From Litomosoides sigmodontis (lineage: Eukaryota > Nematoda > Chromadorea > Rhabditida > Onchocercidae), in assembly GCA_963070105.1 (NCBI GenBank), contig OY718803.1, positions 9,467,823 through 9,531,822 on the forward strand: 64,000 bases of DNA, in the 5' to 3' direction. The notes under the pieces are model-generated. The model made no database searches and was not told the DNA's origin. It saw only the letters and a program-made list of their open reading frames with translations. Positions 17,801-30,214 of the stretch are shown here, one piece after another; position 1 is the first letter of the stretch, and each line of letters opens with the position of its first letter. A program made the translations under genes and the position numbers.

Positions 17801-18825
17801 AAAAGTAATTGCTTGGCATTCTTTCTACCCTTTAATCAATTGCAAATGTTAATTGATCAGTAAAACGAACAGTCAAATAAGCAAAATGTCCTAATTTATT
17901 TTCAAGCAGAAATGTTGTGCTTAATGGTCCAACACACGTCAACACTTAACACAATTTCCTTTAATATCAAAAATAATTTAATTTTAAAGCTTTGAAAAAA
18001 TGATTATCTATCATTTTTAGTTTCGGACGTAAACGGGTCGTAATGTACATGCATTTCTTGGTCGGAATATCACATGTAGTTCTTGTATTTGTACCTAACG
18101 GTAAATTATTTCTTTGCTTTAAAAATACTGCAAAAATAAAGTGATCAATGGCTTTCAGTAAAAGGACTACCAAACTTTTTAGGTTACATTTGGTTGTCGA
18201 GTTTATGTTGGTTAATGTCGAAATTTGGAATTTCATCGTCATTTATGTCTATTTATGTTTATGGAAGTGAAATATTTCCTACAACAATGCGCAATGTGTG
18301 CTTAGGGTTATGCGCTGTTGTCGCACGATTTGGTGGAGTTGCTGCACCATACGTCATCTTATTGGTTTGCAATTTTCCCACAATTTTATTTCGTTTTTTA
18401 GGAAAATATGAAAATTAAACTAAATGAAAAGTATGAAATCTATGCAAATAATTTTATTGTTGGGTGATAACAGTCATTTTCTTGCGATTATTTATTATGA
18501 ATTGTTGTTTACGAAACTTCAATTAAAGTATTTTGATTCACGGCAATCTTCTGTGTCAATCATTTCATATTAATTTATAAGTTTATAGAGCTCAGTGGAT
18601 GCATTATTACCGACAACCGTTTTTGGATTAATAGCTATAATTGCTGGAATGCTAACGTATATTTTGCCGGAAACAAGACAATGTGTATTACCCTCATCAT
18701 TGGATGATACGGCACAAGTAAAGTATAACTTATCCAAATCTTCAACATGTCAGGAGCAATCTAATCCACCAGCAACGTCGTCAACTGATCAAAGTGATCA
18801 GCAAATGAATTTACAAAAGCATTAG
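14882..18825 (+). CDS. MFS transporter, SLC22 (organic cation/anion) family
   Basis: A polytopic plasma-membrane carrier of organic ions, by family. Eleven exons: 14882-15014, 15287-15498 (or ending at 15483), 15782-15885, 16047-16173, 16427-16626, 16856-17050, 17384-17455, 17670-17804, 18021-18100, 18183-18364, 18589-18825; together 558 residues in one frame. The first membrane segment (YVLLITTLLSINWVIVAMP) is followed by a Cys-containing extracellular loop. The MFS signature after TM2 is SDNIGRRPVLIFSLL. An SLC22-typical post-TM6 segment reads TIPESLHFLIVNGRKQKAAKW, and the second-half signature is NFGRKRVVMYMHF. The conserved YGSEIFPTTMRNVCLG motif lies in exon 10, and LPETRQC marks the end of TM12. 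A hydrophilic Ser/Gln-rich tail follows, and an AATAAA lies about 40 bp after the stop. The substrate cannot be read from sequence. Confidence 0.92.
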
Positions 18826-19121
18826 TTTGGTAAAATTTACAGAAATAATACAGATATTTTGAGAGAATAAAAATTAAAAAATTAAGGGAAGGAAAAGATA
18901 AAGAAGAATCAGTCATAGCAACAGATACCAAGTATAATACGAAATAAAAAAAGAATTTAAAAGAACTGAAATTTTAACTCTCCCATTTGAAGAAATAATT
19001 AAAATCAAATATGACGATTCTTTTCTTTTTTCGTAAGATTTTTTTTCAATCGTTTTCTTATTGTTTCGTAATTCGTAAGTTATGTTTTTTTCTAAAATAA
19101 TGATTAATTTGAAGTGAAGAA

Positions 19122-19152
19122 TTGAAAAATGAGAGAATATTCTCATTTTTCA
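19122..19152. repeat. Inverted repeat (palindromic hairpin)
   Basis: The arms GAAAAATGAGA and TCTCATTTTTC flank a short AT centre. It lies 300 bp after the MFS gene stop and could be a hairpin or chance in AT-rich DNA. I see no terminator role and no flanking element. Confidence 0.7.
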
Positions 19153-19885
19153 GTTTTATCAGAGATAATTTTATCGTCATTGATTGAATCAAACATTCCG
19201 TTAGGACGAAATATTTTAATTTTATCAGTGATCTTTTGATAACTGACAATATAAACGAATCCTAATGGAACATGTAAATAAGTGTCGGTGAGATAAGTGA
19301 AGAGGTAAACAATCGTTATATTCATTATCGATTTTACTATCATCAGTGATTTATTGTTAATTGTTCATACCAAGGAATGAGTTTCGATTTGTAAATAACT
19401 ATCATCTTCCTCAATAGTAGTTGACTTTGTTTTCGTTTTGATTACTGATCTGACGTGAAATATAACCCAAACGCATGAACATAGAGTTTTTTCGCACGTA
19501 GAAACATTACACCCATCGCAAATTGTTTCCTAACCCGCTCAGATAGCATTCGTGAGCTTGTTTGATGATGATGGAAGTAGGTGTGATGCAGCTACTGTCG
19601 AATTTTGCTTTTCTTTTTTTTGTGTGGGTTTAGTCGTTGTTCTTAATGATATTTGGCTATCAGTCGTTGACTTATATTCACAATATTTATTGTATTATTT
19701 TCGAACTTTTACTGTCTTTACATTATGTTATAAAAATATCGTTTATGTTACATATCACAAAAAACAATCAGTGGAATGTACACGTAGAGAGGTCAAAGCG
19801 CATTAATACGTTACAAATGACCAGAGCGATAAAGGCTCATATTGATAATGAAAGGAAAAAAAGATGAGAATTATGTCACAGTTGT

Positions 19886-19950
19886 GTCAATCGAGGATCA
19901 CCATTGAACTCAATTGTCACAATCGAGAATCATCATTGAATTCAAATGTA
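19886..19950. repeat. Imperfect tandem duplication, two ~32 bp units
   Basis: Two adjacent units share the core CAATCGAGAATCATCATTGA in the second copy and CAATCGAGGATCACCATTGA in the first. They differ at a few positions. There is no coding context. Confidence 0.75.
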
Positions 19951-21136
19951 GTACACTGGTGGAGAACTGAAATGCAGTACATTAAGTATGACTTTTAAGA
20001 ATCACTTGCGATAGGAACAATGGGATTGTACGCTTTATACAGAAGCTTAGAGTGACGGCGTTTTTTTTTTCATTCATTAGAACAGTATTCAATCAGAAAT
20101 TCTCACTTATCAATTATTTTCTGTTTTAAACTAATTATTTCAATTTTCAAAACTTTATTTGCTCACTAATCCCTGTATTACGTACACTTCGAAGCATAGC
20201 ATTCTAATATTTTCAAAGTGCAATATTTTTCCTTCTAGCTTTCTCTTCCTCTCTCTTTAAGAAGGAGAATTTGTTTGTATTTATTTCCTTATGTTCAGCG
20301 TCGATATCATGTTGAAATCGATTGGAATTCTTTTTTTTTTCAATTTTATGAATCAAAAGATAAGTAGGGATTGACATGAATATGCGATATGATTGTACTG
20401 GAAGGCTAAGCATTTTGATTATTTGTGGAACATTGTTTATTTTCGGACTTAAATTTTTTCAAATTATTTTAAAAGTTTTCGAATTTCTTGAAAGTGTTTT
20501 TTAAATTTTATAGCAAGAAATTTAAACTGAAAAAGTGGAACTGCAATTTAAGTGCGGTTGCAGCTGCATTCTTCACTCACTGTGGAAGTTAAACTTGTAT
20601 AAACTCACTCTTTTTTTTCTCAATAATGGAGAATTTGAACACTGTGAAAGCTATAATACGACAAGAAGTAATGTCATTTAAGTATAAAAGCTGATTAGTT
20701 GTTCGTTGTCTGAAACTACGCTCCGTTGTGCATTAGGCTTTTGTAACCTTTATATTGTCAAATACGCGCCGTAACGTCAACAAGAGCCTGTCGAACCGAA
20801 ATCATTTTTATTCGGTTTCGAAGTTAGACGACTACTATTAGACATATGTTGTCCTGAAATTAAACTTTTACTCCGTAGTTTTTTTGCACTATTTTTCAAT
20901 AACTACCTTGTAGTTTCAGGAGCAATCTTTATAGTTTAAATCTCACATCATTAATTTAGGAAATCTCATTTTGATCTGAATGCAAGCATAACATTAGGGA
21001 CTGGGACGGTTGTGACACGTCAAATGATGACAAGCAACAAGGTTTTGCGTGAAAAAAGAAAATGGTTGTGTGAAATTAGATCACAAAGGAATGCTTAATC
21101 GAGCTATTATTTTAATAAAAAAATGTTGCAGACTGA

Positions 21137-22058
21137 ATGAGTAAGAGAGTATCGAACGATGAGATAAGATTTCTGGAAATATGGGATCGAATCCGGAAGA
21201 GGATTGCAAGTGACCAATGCGAAACGCACGAATTTGCAAGCATGCTCGAGATTTTGACGTATTATTGGGAAATGATTCTAGGAAATTCCAAGTGGAAAAA
21301 TCGTGAAATTTATAGTGCACTCTGCTATGTACTTCGTGAGGTATATTAATTACAACGGAATGATAATGAACAATTTGGGTTAAATGGGAATGCTACAGTT
21401 AAATGTGTAATTTATTTTTGTGGGCTCTATATGGAACATAAGCTTAGAAAGATTGCAGGCTGCAGATTTCATGAAAAGACATTAATCTTTTAGGTTGAAT
21501 GGGTAATCCGATTATGATACCATGATAATCGCATAATTTTTTATCATATGTCACTGCTGAGTCTTGTGATCGTTGAAATTACGCCATCATTTTTTCTTCA
21601 TCTGTGGAGAATAAAGTGAAATAAATTTGTGATGTTTTCAGGAAATTATCAATAAAAAGGAACACTTCGCTGGAACATCACAAGATGTCAACGAGTTAGC
21701 GCCTGTTGTTGATTCAGGGTTTGAAACATTCCATCAAAACTTACCTTCGGAATGCAGCTCGAAATTGATAAGTGGCATAAATGCTGATCAAATAATAACA
21801 CCGTACCGACGAAAATATGTGAAACTAAGACCAGAAAAAGTATTACTACGAAAACTACGAAATGTGACATACGATGGTGTCGTCGTCAAAAATACTTTTG
21901 ACATTAAACTAAGAAATGTAAAGCAACACAGAAATACCTACCCGTACATAGTAACGGCAATAATGTGTTGTTTTGCTTGTTTTATCGCTTTTGTGCCGCA
22001 CCGTTTTTTTCCGTGGTTTTTCCCATTAATATCATTCAATTCACCTCCACCATTATAA
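21137..22058 (+). CDS. Small tail-anchored protein, candidate KASH-domain protein
   Basis: Two exons, 21137-21340 and 21642-22058, give 206 residues. A TTGCAG acceptor lies directly upstream (exon start about 21132), which would suit SL trans-splicing five bases before the ATG. I do not recognise the N-terminal region, which is charged and probably helical (RFLEIWDRIRKRIAS, then EMILGNSKWKNREIYSALC). Residues about 120-165 are basic (ITPYRRKYVKLRPEKVLLRK). A single hydrophobic segment, YPYIVTAIMCCFACFIAFVP, is the only membrane span. It is followed by a ~19-residue aromatic tail that ends exactly in SFNSPPPL. A C-terminal membrane span plus a short lumenal tail ending PPPX is the diagnostic layout of KASH proteins, which bind SUN proteins in the nuclear envelope. 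That identity is inferred from the tail alone. An ordinary tail-anchored protein is the alternative. Confidence 0.75.
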
Positions 22059-23794
22059 ATTAAAATGTGTAGTGGAAGGATTGTACAATGTACCATGGAG
22101 GAATATTGTATGACGTGTGATATGATATGACTGTACAGATTTTGTTTCTCTTCATCTTCTCATCCATTGCTCATTCCTCCCCAAACCATCGAGCTAGGTA
22201 GTGAGTTCTATTGAGCGTACGCAGTTCCAAAGTATTATGTATATGAAATCGTTATGCGTTGTGTCGCTTTCAAGATGCTTCATTAATAATGAAAGTTAGA
22301 AGATATATGAAGTGAAATCACTTAGTTTAGATCAAATCTATTCAATTGATTATGTGTGTATGTTTGTAATTATCATTTTGTGTCTTTCTAATCCATACTT
22401 TTCAAACGTACTAAAGCATTGTGTACATTATTTTTTAACTTTTCACTGTTTTATTTTTCACTTTCCCATTCGTCGAAGTACGTCTTATGTGTTTCCTACG
22501 CTTTTTTTCTTCAACGAATTATTTCGCTTTCCAATATGTTTGTCACTTATTTTCTAAATTCCATAAAAAACCTGCAGATGTTGTATATTTTAAGTGAGTC
22601 ATCTTTTGTTGTTGTTTTTGAAAATTTTCCTCCGACGGAAATTTTAAAATATCAACGCAAAAAATGTTTCCTAATTCTAATGATGAAGAATGAACAGGAG
22701 CTGTTGATACGATAATGTGCGTCTTAGTAATTTAGATAGTTTAAACTAAACAGTTAATGTATTGGAATGTTTCAGAAATGACGATAAGTTTAGATGTATT
22801 AACGTTTTTCCGAATGTTTGTGATAAGTACTAAACGTATTTTGGGGAGCCGTGTTTTTTACTTCAAGTTTGTTTTGAATTGTTTTCCACTGCATAAGTTG
22901 TCTAATAGTTTTTAATGCTCCTATAATCTCGTTAATTTCAGAATTACTTTTTAGCTTTTTGTAAGTTACGGTTCATCCAGGACGCCAGCACAGGTGAATA
23001 CTCAAAGAACAATTTGATGATAAATTGTTTAGTAATACATAGAATTACGGTGTAAATTGTCCATGTTATTGTATTTAAACTTCATAATGCATTTCAATAG
23101 CTTTATATTTGTTTTTTTTAAAAAAAAATAGTAAAGCTTCATGACGTTGCATTTTTTTACTCAGCGCTTTGCAGTAATAGTCAAAATTGGTTGGTCAAAA
23201 ATGGCTCCTACGTAATCGAACACCAGGAAGTGTTGTAACACAAAATCGTTGACCATGCATACCTTTGGTAATGACCTTTGCTTTTTTCTCTCTCTCCCTC
23301 TCTCAATAACCTACGGATAAGGCGACGAAATTAACCATCTTCGCCCCCCTCCTCAACTAGTATTGATTGGTCCGTAACTGCTGCAAAACTCATCATCTGT
23401 GATTAGGATGCATGGTTTTCATATCGGAGCCCGTACACAACACAGATTACATTGTTACCCAGTGAAATTTGGTTCGAACCACCTCTTCATTAGGAATGAT
23501 ATGGTATGGATGGGACTTATTGCTAGGCCTAAGGGTTAGGATCATATAGTTATTTTGCTATTTGTAGTTCAGTGAGAAACAGGGTGCACTGAAATTGGTG
23601 CGTAAAATTTCTTGTGACGAAATAGGAATAGGTTTTAGTAATGTGTTCATTAATTCAAACAAATGTTTTCATAATGCAAATTATATTAGTGTCAAAATTT
23701 TCATCTGTATGCATATTACAGGAAATTTGAAGCTAAACGAATTTGAAGGCGTTCTTTATTCACGGTTCGAACCGAACAAGTACTGCTAAGGAAT
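22059..23794. other. Intergenic between the KASH-like gene and RPS24
   Basis: No gene seen. It includes the KASH-like gene 3' flank and the RPS24 promoter side. A pyrimidine tract (CT)n lies at about 23287-23306. The open frames at 22312-22715 are T-rich, hydrophobic and uninterpretable. A GGTTCGAACC box near 23471 resembles a tRNA B box but has no A box or cloverleaf. Confidence 0.45.
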
Positions 23795-25576
23795 ATGGTA
23801 AGTTGCCAGATGTATGGTAATCCGCTTTAACTTTGAATATAGTAGTCTGCATTGCTGACTCACCAGCAGAGGTTTTTCACTTATTAAATATACTGAAAAT
23901 GATGATATTATCAAATGTTGTTGACTTAGTAATGAGCAACGATAGGCAGGGTCTTTGATTTACGAGAAACTAAATCAGGAAGCATAAATGGGGTAGGGCA
24001 CTACGTTAATTTGACCTGTGATAAGTTTCGGGTATATTTTTAATCAAAATTTTAGGAGTATGATTGTTTGGGCTTATTCTCTGTAACGAAGGTATAAGAA
24101 AATATTCGGTAGTTGTTAAGCTTTATTTGATAAGAGAATTTACATAAGCATTCTGCAGAAGTACATCACAGGAAGAGTGTTCATATGAAAACTTTGAGTT
24201 TTTATAGGATTCAGGAAGTTTGGCTTGTGATATAAGGCAAAATTGAGCTTTCCTATCCTACTTCATTTCAATTTTCTTCACATCTATTTTTATGAATGTT
24301 TTGTTATTCTTAAAAATTTAAATGTGGTAGCCGGTGATTCAGAATATCAAGACTGAGTGAAACGATCACTTTTAGTCCTGTTAATTGACACTGAAGTGTA
24401 ATAGTAAAATAAGAAGGATAAAGATTTGACTTTTCAGAGTGATTCAGTGGTAACAATTCGGACAAACAGGGTGATGACTAATCGCTTATTGGCAAGACGA
24501 CAAATGGTGACAATTTATTTTTATTGTTAAATATACATTGATTATTTTACTGAATTTTCTATGAAACTGTTGGCCGAGCCCAATCGCTTGATGTTGTGTG
24601 TATTTGGTTGCGCTACAAATTTTTATACGATTGCGAAGATCAGAAGCTTTAAGACATGAATGAATAAGAAGTGTTGTTTCTTTTTTCCTCGCTAGCATTA
24701 AAATACGAAATAAGTTTTGCAAACTTCTGGTATTTTGGTTTTTTTCTTATCAAGATCTGTTTCACTTTCGCGCAACATGATTCACATTTCTGAAAAAAAT
24801 TTTTAGGTGGTCGAAATCCTTCATCCCAATCGAGCATCAGTTCCTAAAGTGGAGGTTCGTGAAAAGTTGGCTGAGATGTACAAGACCACGCCTGATTTGG
24901 TTTTTGCCTATGGTTTTCAGTGTCATTTTGGTGGTGGAAGGAGTACTGGTTTTGCGCTAATTTATGACACCGCAGATTTTGCAAAAAAATTCGAACCGAA
25001 ATATCGTTTGCTGAGAGTAAGTTATTCGTTCAATCTATTGTGTCGTGCAATTTTTGGAAGCCGAGAATTTGGTGATATTTAACGTTTGTTGTGTTGACTT
25101 AAATATCATTGCACATTAATAATGCTAATGTTGAGGACGTCATACATTAAGGTAGGTAAGTTGTTGAGGATGGGCAGTTGTACCTATGATGTTTATGTTA
25201 ATTGCTGCAGTTTAACACCACAAAGATACCGCCACTTTGAAACTTAAGTATTTCTAATCAATTATGTTTCATGTTTACTCTATCGATTCAATTTAGTAAT
25301 TGTCTGCAGTTTTCCCAGTTATGTGATGTAGGTTGGGATTTGTGGAATTTTCGTTTGAGCAGCGTAGGAGATATTCTTTCTGCCTTTCTCCCTTTAGTTT
25401 GAAAATGAGTAAATTATTGTGTTATACTCTTAAAAATACTAAGCATATAATTGAATTTACAGCAAACGGGTACGAAGGCTGAGAAATCAGGTCGTAAGCA
25501 ACGCAAGGAACGTAAGAACAGGCAGAAGAAAGTACGTGGAACAAAGAAGACTAAAGTTGCTACAGGAAAGAAGTAA
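23795..25576 (+). CDS. rps-24: 40S ribosomal protein S24 (eS24)
   Basis: A structural protein of the small ribosomal subunit. Four exons: 23795-23797 (the start codon alone), 24438-24506, 24807-25016 and 25463-25576, giving 131 residues, the usual eS24 length. The ATG is followed at once by the donor GTAAGT, and the next exon begins [19 protein letters not shown], matching the conserved eS24 N-terminus. Exon 3 contains [20 protein letters not shown] and [14 protein letters not shown]; exon 4 encodes the lysine/arginine-rich tail [20 protein letters not shown] start codon isolated by an intron is common in ribosomal protein genes and here decides the start. Introns 1-3 were scanned for box C/D snoRNAs and none was convincing. 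Confidence 0.96.
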
Positions 25577-26291
25577 TTTTGTAAGGAGTATTATGGTGCG
25601 ATAAACGTTATTGTTTTTTGTTGGAATTTTTTCTATTCTTAATGAAATCCAATGCATTATGCGACAAGATTTTATGTCTTCAAGCTGCGGTGGATCTCAA
25701 GATTGTTGGGAAGGAAACGCCGTAAGAGAAGAGAGAGGCTACCTGAGAATCTCCCACACATACACTGTTTTTATGAATTGTGCAACGCAAACAAATGAAA
25801 GAACAGTTTTACAGCATAGAGTTCTTGATTGGAAAGCAAAGAAAGAATACATGGGCAACTAACTAAAGCTGCATTATAACAATATTTCACAGGGACAGCG
25901 GCTTTAGCGATATTTCACAGACCATTATATGGCTTCGACCGATTATACCAGAAAAAAAAAACGATATACATATATTTGTATAATTGCTAACTGTCATAAA
26001 AAGAGCAGCAATGTTGATATTTTTTAAGGGGCTGAAGGGAAGAATATTTCTGGAAATGTGTTTAGCTAATTCATTGGACTATCGACCAAGTTCGTGTGGG
26101 AAAAAAGAAAGCTAGCAGTGTTATTTGGCATGGCAGTCGAATATCGGGCACCTGGCCCAAGTACCAAGCTACACCAAATAGAAAGACATGTAATATTTAA
26201 AAGCAACTCTGCTCACTGCTCACTAAGTCCGTTAATCAGAGAAAATGTAGCAAAAAGGTGGTAGAAAACATCTGTTTGAATTACACTTGTT
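25577..26291. other. Convergent intergenic region between RPS24 and the MATH-BTB gene
   Basis: Both flanking genes end here. No further gene is supported; an open frame at 25611-25862 has no recognisable features. Poly(A) signals of the two genes are expected here, but I did not assign them. Confidence 0.5.
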
Positions 26292-29200
26292 TCAAAGCAA
26301 TTTGAAAATTTTCTCCAGAAGAGCGGCTTTTGTTGTGTCACTCAGATTTTTGTATTCTTCGGTTTGTTTGAGAGCTTTTATGTCAGCCGGCTGTTTGAAG
26401 GTTCGTACACAAACATCCTGAAATAGCATTCATTGAGCTCAATTGAATGACTAGAAAACCTTTTTGCCTAGTTTAATGATTCGCGATACACTCGTCATCC
26501 GTGTGGAAACCAAAAAATTTTTCCAATAATTATATTGGGAGATTTTGCTAACTTTGATTCAAGGATTTGATAGATCGTACGATTAATTGCTGTAGAAAGG
26601 AAAAAAATTACTTGTAATTTGGCAAGACAATACTGATCTGCCCAAACAAGTTTCGTAACCACAGCGATATCATCGGATCGCATTAAAAATCTCTCACATT
26701 CATCGATTACGAATTGAATTTCGAATTTATCACCAAGTTCCAGCAAAAACTCTACATTTTCGGCTGAAACAATGTCCATCCAATATGGGACTGCTCATTT
26801 ATTCAATAATTGTTAGTATTTTTATCAAAGATAAACTTCACATCCGCTAGATGCTTAAATTCTTTGTTCTTTATTTGCTAGTTCGCTTTCACTGAACTTC
26901 ATTTCTGATTTTCTACTTCACCTCTTCTTCATTTAAATTAAAAAAACATTTACCTGATACCGGTTTGTGAGAAGGATATACAACACTTAGCAATTCAATG
27001 AATTCATCAAGAATGACATCCTCAACAGTGATTTCTTTTTTGTCCCTTTCACTGAATTTCGAGAAAAACATAGCGTGGAAAACGGGTGAATACAAGGCCA
27101 AATACTGCAAACAAATCTCAAATATATGCCACAAACAAAACCAATCTGTATTTCCAGCACAGAAATTCAGCACAGAAAATATTTTAGCACTAGTTCTTGG
27201 TTTAAAATACAGAAAAAGTATGTAAGGGTCATAAAACTATTTTCGTTCTCCAACAGAAAGTGATACAAAATAACGTGAAGACACCAACATATAATATATA
27301 TAGTACTTTTCTAGATATTTCTTCCTACCCACTTCTTTTCCTTTATTTTTTCCTCTTCACTACATGACTTAAAAATAAAAACGAAGTATATGTAACAATA
27401 CCGCTTTGCTAACGTGTAAACGAATACCATCGATAACAAGCACACCATCTGACGTATGCTGTTGTGGTACTGTGAAATCAAATGCAGGATTTTTTCTGAA
27501 AATAACCATAAAAATAGGGCCACAATTAATATTTATGAACATCCAACTACTACCTTCGACCTCAATCAAAGTACTGCTCCTATAAACTAAACTAGACAGT
27601 TTCGTTTTCTTACCGCAGTGAAATGCCAGAAAAGGTCACGAAAGGATCCTGACTGCGTGGTATTATTACAAATTCAGAATACCAAACTTGGAAATGCACT
27701 CCAGTTACTCCCTCACGTCAACCACATGTTAATTTATCCACAGATTAAGAACTTGATGACCAATAACTAGCAGTTTTAATGAAAAAAAAACAACCGGCTC
27801 TACCTTACACCAACGACTTTCTGTACAGTAATATGTGCTTCAACCACAACACGATCACCACGAATAAAACCTTTATCGACATTTAGTATTTCGTTCCACT
27901 CCATAAACGACGGAAAGCCCCAATTGTTTGAATTATAATTGAACTTATTTGTAAACTGAAAAAAATCTCACTGTAATTGTGTTCATGACTCCCTTTTAAT
28001 TTTCAAATGACAACTTCATGTTATGTTGTATAACGAGTTTGCGCTCAACAAGACAAAAATTTAAATCACTTTTCAGATTACCTGACGACTAAAATTAGGA
28101 GTGTCAGCTTTTTGAGAAATCAAGCGGAACTCAACAATAGCATCACAACTCCACAATGTTGATTCACTTTCCGGATTGCAATCTATATATACACTAAAAA
28201 ACTTTACGTTGCTAGTTCGCTTCGTACATTCGGTTTTAGCTGCTAATCGCCTGCAATATACATCTTATTTCATCAATGAAAAAATTCTGCCATGAACAAC
28301 AAAGCATGAAAGGGTAATAGTAATGTTTTATGGTCAAACACAAACAAATCCACTACATGAAGATCCGCTTTGGATTCCCAATTTTTTAAAACATCGTTTA
28401 TCATTATAAAATTCGTTTATTTAATCTTATAAAGTCAAGAAAGTTGAGTTAGAAGCTAGCAAAGGATGTTATTGATTTTCCTTGAATATTTAAATGATAT
28501 GCTTCCTCGCCCTTCGACACCCTGCAGCTTTTCCGATTTCTACAGGATAAATAAATCATATATTTTAATGCCCTCGTAGTTTGAGTTTTTAAACAAAAGA
28601 ACTTACCACGGCAGGTTCGCAATTGTATGGAATGATGTGGTCACTTTTTGTCTCAGTGCTCCCATGTTCGATATATTCAACTTTATCGAACCTTCCGTTT
28701 TTGAGTCTGCAATTCACAATTTATTAAAGAAATATCAACTCCTTGTAATATCTGCTCCAAATAAAGATAACTTTTAGATGAAGATGAAATATTTAAAGCT
28801 CAACTGGCTTCCGCCAACTTCAATATTAAAGAGGATACAGCTTTTGATGAAAACATACCATGACGAATAGCATCATCTGGAGAACGTGCAAATTCGGAAC
28901 CACAAGCAGACAGATCAACTGAAAGGCGGTGGGTAACACCTGCACAAACCGAATTACCCGGTGAAAACAAGCGTTTCTGGGGAATTACATTTGTACCACT
29001 CTGTCCGGAGCTTGAACTTGAAATCGAACTCGAACCAGCAACAATCAAATTTGAATTCTGCAATCGCAAATGATTCCGTTTTCTCGTGGTTGATACTTGC
29101 GCCTAAAAAACCTATGCTCTCCATCGTCCAGCAAAACTTACTTACTTATTTATTCATTTATAATTTTTTCAAGTTTCTCTTTATGATTGTGCATGATCGT

Positions 29201-30214
29201 ACACAGCTTCCCATGGAAGGAATTATTAGATTTTCTCTGCTATAGACATAAAATGTATTCCGTTTTTCATTCATCCCCGTGACTTTGAAATTCACGGCAA
29301 TTTTTTCAAAATCCCACTTTGAGTGACTCAGAAACCTGACTGGAAAAGAAATGAGAAAAGAGTGTCTTACACGCCAATTTGAAGATTTTTTCGAATTATT
29401 TTTTCGGAATCTTGGAATACATATACCGGGCATGCGTTCATCTTGATATTGCAAAACCCGAAGTCTTCGTATATCAGGAATGATAAGTCGCTGAACTAAT
29501 ATGTTTATGTATAGCTATAGGTATGTATTTGTGCAGCTATGTGCATGCTACAGAGGTATAAATTACCACAACCTAATTCCACAGAAAGATTACTCGTTTA
29601 AACGTTTTAAACCTATAATTAAGACTTGGATAGTTCATTTGATCAGTATGAACTAAGATGCAAAGAAGGTACCGGACGATGAAGCTTCCGAAGCATTCCT
29701 AACTAAGTGGATTTAGGTAGTACTGTCTGGAGAAAAAATTTTGAGTAGAACGGCATACCTATGCTTCTATGAAAAGTACCAAAATGTCACTTCAAGTGAA
29801 CAAAAAAGTGCTTTTCATTACAGATATTTCGACATTACCTGGCAACAAATAAAAATGGTAAAGTCATGCAATACCCTCCCTGCATTTATGAATAAATAAT
29901 GATCAAGGAAGTGCTACGTTCTGTGGATACAATTTCAGATGAGAAGCAGGATGTTAGGACTTTTAAGTGTTGCAATCAACAGGCTGGAAAATTACCCAAT
30001 TATCATGAAATTATAAACCTGCAAAAATGTGTACCATTCTGTTAAGTATGCGTAAGAACTACAGCACACTAAAAAATACCTTCAAAATTCTTGTTCTAAA
30101 TCAACATCTAACCTGCTGTATGGTGGTGTCATGTGGATCTGTTTCATGTGCAGGAGTTTTTGAATTAGTGTCATTTTCATCGCCAACAAATAACTCCTCA
30201 TCAGACATTGCCAT
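26292..30214 (-). CDS. MATH and BTB/POZ domain protein (BATH family)
   Basis: A probable substrate adaptor for a CUL3 ubiquitin ligase, by family. Exons, all minus: 30113-30214, 28859-29057, 28607-28706, 28082-28250, 27804-27955, 27402-27495, 26954-27104, 26612-26763 and 26292-26417, making 414 residues in one frame. The N-terminus is acidic (MAMSDEELFVGDENDTNSK), followed by a Ser-rich linker (SSSISSSSSGQSG). The MATH domain runs about residues 105-240 and includes KFFSVYIDCNPESES, NNWGFPSFMEW and VVVEAHITVQKVVGV. The BTB domain follows, with GVLVIDGIRLHVSKA, YLALYSPVFHAMFF and EFIELLSVVYP. A 3-box/BACK-like helical segment comes next (VEFLLELGDKFEIQFVIDEC). This is the MATH-BTB order of SPOP and the worm BATH proteins. 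All introns are GT-AG. Which BATH paralogue it corresponds to is not decided. Confidence 0.92.

Larger units (their letters stand above)
18826..21131. other. Intergenic, 2.3 kb
   Basis: No gene supported. It contains a near-perfect inverted repeat at about 19122-19152 and an imperfect ~32 bp tandem duplication at about 19886-19950, reported as findings. An open frame at 19552-19806 is hydrophobic but has no family resemblance and atypical composition, so I leave it out. A weak hairpin formed by CGAACCGAAAT and ATTCGGTTTCG lies near 20791-20821. Confidence 0.5.

Noticed and set aside
19552..19867. Hydrophobic open frame of 84 residues after the MFS gene
   Set aside because: No splice partner, no recognisable motif and a composition like the surrounding AT-rich DNA.
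22312..22715. Two T-rich hydrophobic frames downstream of the KASH-like gene
   Set aside because: Phe/Leu-rich translations of T-rich DNA with no conserved motifs; probably 3' flank.
23455..23485. GGTTCGAACC resembling a tRNA T-arm B box
   Set aside because: No A box or D arm at the right distance and no pairing acceptor stem, so it is not a tRNA.
23890..23985. Possible box C/D snoRNA in RPS24 intron 1 (ATGATGA at about 23899)
   Set aside because: No CTGA D box at a suitable distance and no terminal stem, so a snoRNA cannot be supported.
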